Shown one piece after another: positions 60,001 to 64,000 of a stretch of 64,000 nt of DNA (position 1 is the first letter of the stretch; each line of letters opens with the position of its first letter). Both the position numbers and the translations under genes were made by a program. The notes under the pieces are model-generated. The model was not told the DNA's origin. It was given only the letters and a program-made list of their open reading frames with translations, and did not search any database. Source of the stretch: Ectobius pallidus. Its lineage: Eukaryota; Arthropoda; Insecta; Blattodea; Ectobiidae. The stretch is taken from assembly GCA_964059195.1 (NCBI GenBank), contig CAXKWD010000005.1, positions 95,431,882 through 95,495,881 on the forward strand, given 5' to 3'.

Positions 60001-60480
60001 AGACCTTTCATGCTGTTCTATTCTTTGATGAACGTGTTTCCAGTCTTCAAATCCTGAGCAAAATGTGGAACTTCCATTGCTACAGACCAAGCATAAGAAG
60101 CAATACAATTTCTTATTGTCTTTATTGTAAGAGAGCCACTGTCTATTTCCACTGAATGACTGACCGTCAGTTTGTTTGATGGAAAAGATTTTTTTTTTTT
60201 TTTTCTGAAAAGGGTAAATCTTCTTCTTTGGGTTGATAAGGATGAAATGAAAAGAAGTCAGATAAATCATTTTCTCTAGGCTTTTTAAAATAATCTGTTG
60301 ATTTCTCTGAGGTAGACTCATCTTTCACAGGATCTACAATCAATGATAACAGAGTTGGTGATGAAGAGTTTCGTTCAAAAGAAGTTTCTATTGTCAGCTT
60401 AGCTTCTATCGTCAGAAGTATATCTTCAGTTTTAGAATCAGAATCTTTTCCATTAAGTGAGGAATTTGAGAACGAGGTCG
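57036..60480 (-). pseudogene. ZMYM-type hAT transposase pseudogene
   Basis: Minus-strand frames run in order. At 59800-60480 are an acidic N-terminus (DYFKKPRENDLSDFF) and a TTF-type zinc finger (RQWLSYNKDNKKLYCFLCLV, KHVHQRIEQHERSKAH). At 58482-58901 is the catalytic core (YSILMDTTVDISGNDRCAF, VADAFDGASNMSG, HTWCYAHVLNLVL). At 58036-58452 is EAVGATRWRSRSDAC, at 57441-57797 is LFDPRRF, and near 57230-57320 the dimerisation end is PLTQVSCERVFSKLKLIK. This is the hAT branch related to human ZMYM proteins. Several frameshifts are present, one at a long A/T run (60188-60204), and a piggyBac-like insertion splits it. Confidence 0.85.
59113..59792. mobile_element. piggyBac-like TTAA element inside the hAT pseudogene
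   Basis: Both ends are CCCTTTCACTGCT-type inverted copies (CCCTTTCACTGCTGAG and, inverted, CCCTTTCACTGCTAAC) flanked by TTAA (59109-59112 and 59793-59796). This is the piggyBac signature. The hAT frame resumes on both sides. The interior (680 bp) has no transposase and holds a tandem duplication with 177-bp period (CAACATTGTGCAAGGCCTCA at 59362 and 59539). Confidence 0.85.
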
Positions 60481-60786
60481 TTCCTTGCTTATCACAAGGA
60501 ACTTTCCCAGATGATCTTAAAAAAGCTGTCGTAGTACCTATATACAAATCCGGAGAAAAGCATAGTTTAAATAACTATAGACCTATATCCTTACTCCCTA
60601 GCCTATCGAAACTGTTAGAAAAATGTATAAAAAATAGACTGGTGGACTTCTGAAATAAAAATAATATATTAAATTCAAATCAATTCGGTTTTCGAAATAA
60701 CTTGAGCACAGATGATGCCATAATTAATGTTACAGGAAAAGTTATCGAAGAATTAGATGCGGGAAATAAAAGTCTAGGTATTTTTT

Positions 60787-61338
60787 TTGGATTTGCAAAA
60801 GGCTTTTGACACTGTAAACCACAAGATACTTATAGAAAAATTAGAGCAAAGTGGAGTAAGAGGTACTGCACTAAATTTATTTTGGTCTTATTTACAAAAT
60901 AGAACGCAAATAACCAAAATTAAGGATCAGTTTAGTGATATCAGAGATGTGGATACTGGTGTGCCACAAGGAACAATTTTGGGTCCAATTCTTTTCATTA
61001 TTTACATAAATGAGTTGCTGCATTTGGACTTAAATAATTTCCATGGCCGTCTTTACTCTTATGCCGATGATACCGTATTGCTATTTTGCGCTCCAACTTG
61101 GCAGGATACTTACAAATGGGCTAATAAGGGATTAAGAGTAGTTAAAAGTTGGCTTGACTGCAATAGGTTAGTATTAAATACAGATAAAACAAACTGTGTT
61201 CCATTCTCATTAACAACTGCTGGTACTCCACAATTAAAAATGGATCAAAGCTTGTGCGTAAGACTACATGATATCAACTGTGAATCTGATTCATGTACCT
61301 GCCAGGCTGTGAAGGAGACAAATCAGGTATTATTATAG
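60787..61338 (+). pseudogene. LINE D reverse transcriptase core
   Basis: LDLQKAFDTVNHKIL (motif A), TGVPQGTILGPILFIIYINE (motif B), SYADDTVLLF (motif C) and LVLNTDKTNCVPF. Upstream, in another frame, are [18 protein letters not shown] and NQFGFRNNLSTDDA. A CR1/Jockey-group enzyme. Confidence 0.85.
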
Positions 61339-61889
61339 ATCGTCATCTGAAAATCGACAAACACATCACATATTTATGTACCAGATTAAGAAAAACATTA
61401 TACAAATTTGTCTGTCTAAAACAATATTTACCGACTGAAGTCTTAAGAACAGTCTACTTAGCTCTAATACAATCTGTCCTCCAATATGGTATCATTGGCT
61501 GGGGGGGAAGTGGCACATCTGTATTGACTCCTTTGATTCTAATACAGAAGAGAATTATAAAAATTTGTTTAAAAAAGCCTATAGAATATCCAACAGAATT
61601 GATATTTCCTGAATTTAATGTGATGACTGTAGAACAAATTTATAAGCTCACAGTTTTAAAATACTTTCAAAAATACCGCAACGTACATGTATCGGATCCT
61701 CATAACTACAATACTAGAAGAAATAAAACATTGCCTTTAATAGAACCAAAATACTTCACCTCTTCTGGCTCTAAACATAGCATTTATTATGGTCCAAGAC
61801 TCTATAACTCTATAATTAGGTCACATCCAGAAATAGTACATATGAACAACAAAAAATTCAATAAGTTTATCAAAAATCTTATTTCGTAG
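61293..61889 (+). pseudogene. LINE D ORF2 C-terminal domain
   Basis: GIIIDRHLKIDKHITYLCTR, then LQYGIIGWGGSGT, LILIQKRIIKICLKKP and a final NTRRNKTLPL and YYGPRLYNSI. These are the usual post-RT landmarks of CR1/Jockey ORF2 (Q-K-R-x-I-K; N-T-R). The normal stop is at 61887-61889. Confidence 0.82.
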
Positions 61890-62100
61890 TTCAAAAGTTA
61901 CTTCACTCTGTACTTAGTAGACAATTAAGGAACGATTTTATTTGTAATAACTCAGGGTTTCAATTTTTGTTCTTACTACTTTTCCTTTTTTCTTTTTACT
62001 TTTCTGTTCTTTCTTTATTATTATTATTTTTTAGGTTTTGATTTAATTATATTTTCTTTATGTATTTTGTAATTTGTATGCACCGACAACAATAGCAATT

Positions 62101-62863
62101 TAAGTGTAGGCTTACGATTCGCTGACATATTTGTTTCAGGGCTACAGCAGCCATATAGGTTATGAATTCATTCATTCGTATTTATTGCTCGAAACATGTA
62201 ATTAGATGCATAAACATTGTCAGTAATACTTAAAATATGACACATTCATAATTACAAAACATTTAAAGTATGAAATATACATTTACATTATAATATTATA
62301 TAGATTGTATAGAATAAGTAACAAAAACATTATTTACAATTGCAAATTATACAGACATTTCTTAATTAAAAATTGCTTCAAATTATTCCTAAAATTAAAG
62401 TCAATCTGTCAGGAATTAGGCCTACACTGTCTATTGCATGCTCAGGAGCTTTATAACTGAAAAATACGTACCTTAATATGTAATGTAGATATTGGTTGGG
62501 ACCCCGAGCGGTTATGGATCGTTATAGATTGGTTTTATTTAAAGATGGCTAACTAATTTTTATAGCACTGCGTATTTATTAGGTATGAGAAAATAAAGCC
62601 TTCCTGAAAAGTCTAACTAATATGTAACTTCACTCCTGCTGTGGGGTTTCTCGACGCACTTCCACTTTCCTTGTCATAGCTGTAAGAAATAATGATTAGC
62701 AACATGCTCTCTAAATAATAAAGTAATTAATGTTAATTATTTTTTGTTTATTAATAAGTAAAATTACAAATTAAATGAAATGAAATGTAATACATTAAAT
62801 CAAACAAATAGAAAATTTGTATTTTATCTACTAATATCTACTATACATGAACATAATACAAAT
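62101..62863. other. No gene seen
   Basis: AT-rich, may include LINE D 3' UTR; nothing else recognised. Confidence 0.4.
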
Positions 62864-63192
62864 TTATATATCTTTTAATACAAATAATTTTAGTTTTATT
62901 TTTTCCAATTTAATTCTTCTTATTTCCTCCTCTTCAGAGATTCGCTTCTTCTCTGCTTCAAGAAGCATCTTCTCCTTCTCGAGTTGAATTTTTTCTTTCT
63001 CGAGTTGGATTTTCTCCCTCTCCAGAAGAACTCTCCTACTCTCCACCTCTAGCTCATTGACAGCGAGCTGACACGCCTTAGTGATGCCGTGCAGCTCCTG
63101 TTGGTGAGCAATGGCTTCCCTTAGCTTTTTTTGACGTAGGTCACCTTCAGATTCAAAATTTTCCTTAAATGACCGCTTCCTCTTATTGACAT
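62864..63192 (-). CDS. 3' exon of a coiled-coil protein (Myb/SANT-like gene?)
   Basis: After a good acceptor (TTTATCTTACAG), the exon reads VNKRKRSFKENFESE and then a long heptad-rich helix (EREKIQLEKEKIQLEKEK, LLEAEKKRISEEEEIRRI) to a stop. A basic start plus Glu/Lys coiled coil is usual for the C-termini of Harbinger-associated Myb/SANT proteins. Upstream exons should lie beyond 63300 or outside the window; none was recognised. The codons before 63192 are intron. Confidence 0.45.
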
Positions 63193-64000
63193 CTGTAAGA
63201 TAAACACAAGAACTATAAATTTCACTGACCTTATAAATTATGTAAGATATATTTTTCAATACTTTAGTAATATAACTTACTACAATGCACATAGACCTAA
63301 ATAGAGATTTTAAACTGATTGAATGTTACCAGGCCTACATAGCTTTGGCTGCAGTGTGTTTTGACTGATAATTCCTATGCCTTAAGCTCTATCCACAATG
63401 TGCAGTCGGCCGCTTGGGAGCAGCACTCCAGCTGACCACTATACGCAGTCGACATTGAGGTTAGGGAAACATTTTATGTCGAGAAATTGCTTTGTAAGGC
63501 ATAATATATAAAATATATTTATGGTAAAATCGTATTTTAGGGGGGCCCTCTTTGAAAACCAACTTTCTTCTCACGTATCACCTAATATCACATGTATTTT
63601 GTTATAGATAGTTCTCTGGAGGGATGTTGCCTCGATGAATGATTTGGTTCAACCTACCAGCCCGAAACGTACTTTCTTTTATAACACGATCTAATCAAAA
63701 GTAGTGTGAATTCTACGATATTTTTATCTCCGCATGGTGAAGAAACTCGTGATTGGACGTTAGAGGTGTGACGTTACAACAGTAGAACATGTAGAATTCT
63801 AGGAAACAGGTTCACCAACACAACTTATCTTGCAGGAGATATGATATGACACATTTACGAAGCAGGAGAATTCACAATGCCCTACATTGCAACTATGCCA
63901 TATTTTTATATAGAATTTTAGAAAGTTTATACAGGGAAGTTAATATTACGAAAAAATAATATTGAGATAGATAAATACACTGCTTCCCTTATTTTAATTA
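63193..64000. other. No gene; MITE copy near the right edge
   Basis: Non-coding. It holds the MITE-like copy described at 63525-63790. Confidence 0.4.
63525..63790 (+). mobile_element. Second copy of the 7316-7566 MITE sequence
   Basis: GGATGTTGCCTCGATGAATG, CTTTTATAACACGATCTA, then GAAGAAACTCGTGATTGGAC and GAGGTGTGACGTTAC correspond to GAGATGTTGTCTTGGCAAATG and following blocks at 7402-7566 in the same orientation. The left half of the element is not obvious here. Confidence 0.6.

Larger units (their letters stand above)
60485..62100 (+). mobile_element. LINE D, 5'-truncated, plus strand
   Basis: The RT begins mid-domain (SQGTFPDDLKKAVVVPIYKS) right at the hAT N-terminus and runs to a normal C-terminus and 3' UTR. 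Lesions: a TGA near 60652, a shift at the T-run 60781-60789, and a shift near 61300. Its orientation is opposite to most LINEs in the window. The 3' end is approximate. Confidence 0.8.

Noticed and set aside
1..64000. CRISPR array, phage or bacterial island
   Set aside because: The regular repeats seen (177 bp, 96 bp, 298 bp) are satellites, microsatellites or duplications; spliced genes and eukaryotic transposons rule out a bacterial origin.

Overview
The window is a repeat-dense animal chromosome segment, most likely from a large-genome insect. That is inferred from one spliced animal gene with kilobase introns and from the mix of invertebrate-type transposable elements; no closer identification is possible from sequence alone. 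Nothing bacterial is present: there are no operons, CRISPR arrays or Shine-Dalgarno-led genes. The only host gene I can assemble with confidence is ERCC1, the DNA-repair partner of the XPF nuclease. It lies on the plus strand in five coding exons (5447-5522, 24292-24428, 27325-27519, 31707-31892, 32169-32396). All junctions are GT-AG and in phase, giving 273 codons plus stop.

Left of ERCC1 is a large fold-back structure (616-4766). Its ends mirror each other, and its arms are tandem arrays of a repeat unit of about 177 bp. A microsatellite with a 96-bp duplication and a candidate promoter follow. ERCC1 intron 1 (about 18.8 kb) holds a hAT-type element with 8-bp target duplications (5766-6754), a MITE, and a three-layer nest on the minus strand: a Penelope-like element (10736-12998) inside a CR1-like LINE (about 9946-16515) inside an older LINE (about 7580-16735). 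It also has tandem repeats, three copies of a tRNA-derived SINE family (one within the hAT element) and two dead mariners. Introns 2-3 hold LINE debris, a composite inverted-repeat element with a strong hairpin, a tandemly duplicated tRNA-like unit and a TIR element.

Right of ERCC1 the sequence is a transposon graveyard, nearly all on the minus strand. In order it holds hAT and ZBED-like transposase remnants (35-37 kb), a Myb/SANT-like exon (39.2 kb), a Mutator-like transposase pseudogene (39.6-41.3 kb) and a Ty3/gypsy-like gag-protease remnant split by a nearly intact DD34D mariner (42556-43945). A Jockey-type LINE (about 50.6-56.3 kb) follows, broken up by a MADF-domain (PIF/Harbinger-like) insertion and a candidate long terminal repeat. 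After that come a ZMYM-type hAT transposase pseudogene (57-60.5 kb) split by a piggyBac-like TTAA element (59113-59792), a plus-strand LINE (60.5-61.9 kb) and a coiled-coil exon (62864-63192).

No new multi-gene system is evident. The most informative structures are the Penelope element with 357-bp inverted arms that differ at only one position I could see, the fold-back array, the PHD-SGNH ORF1 of the CR1-like LINE, the tandem tRNA-like duplication, and a splice donor lying immediately after the ERCC1 stop codon.
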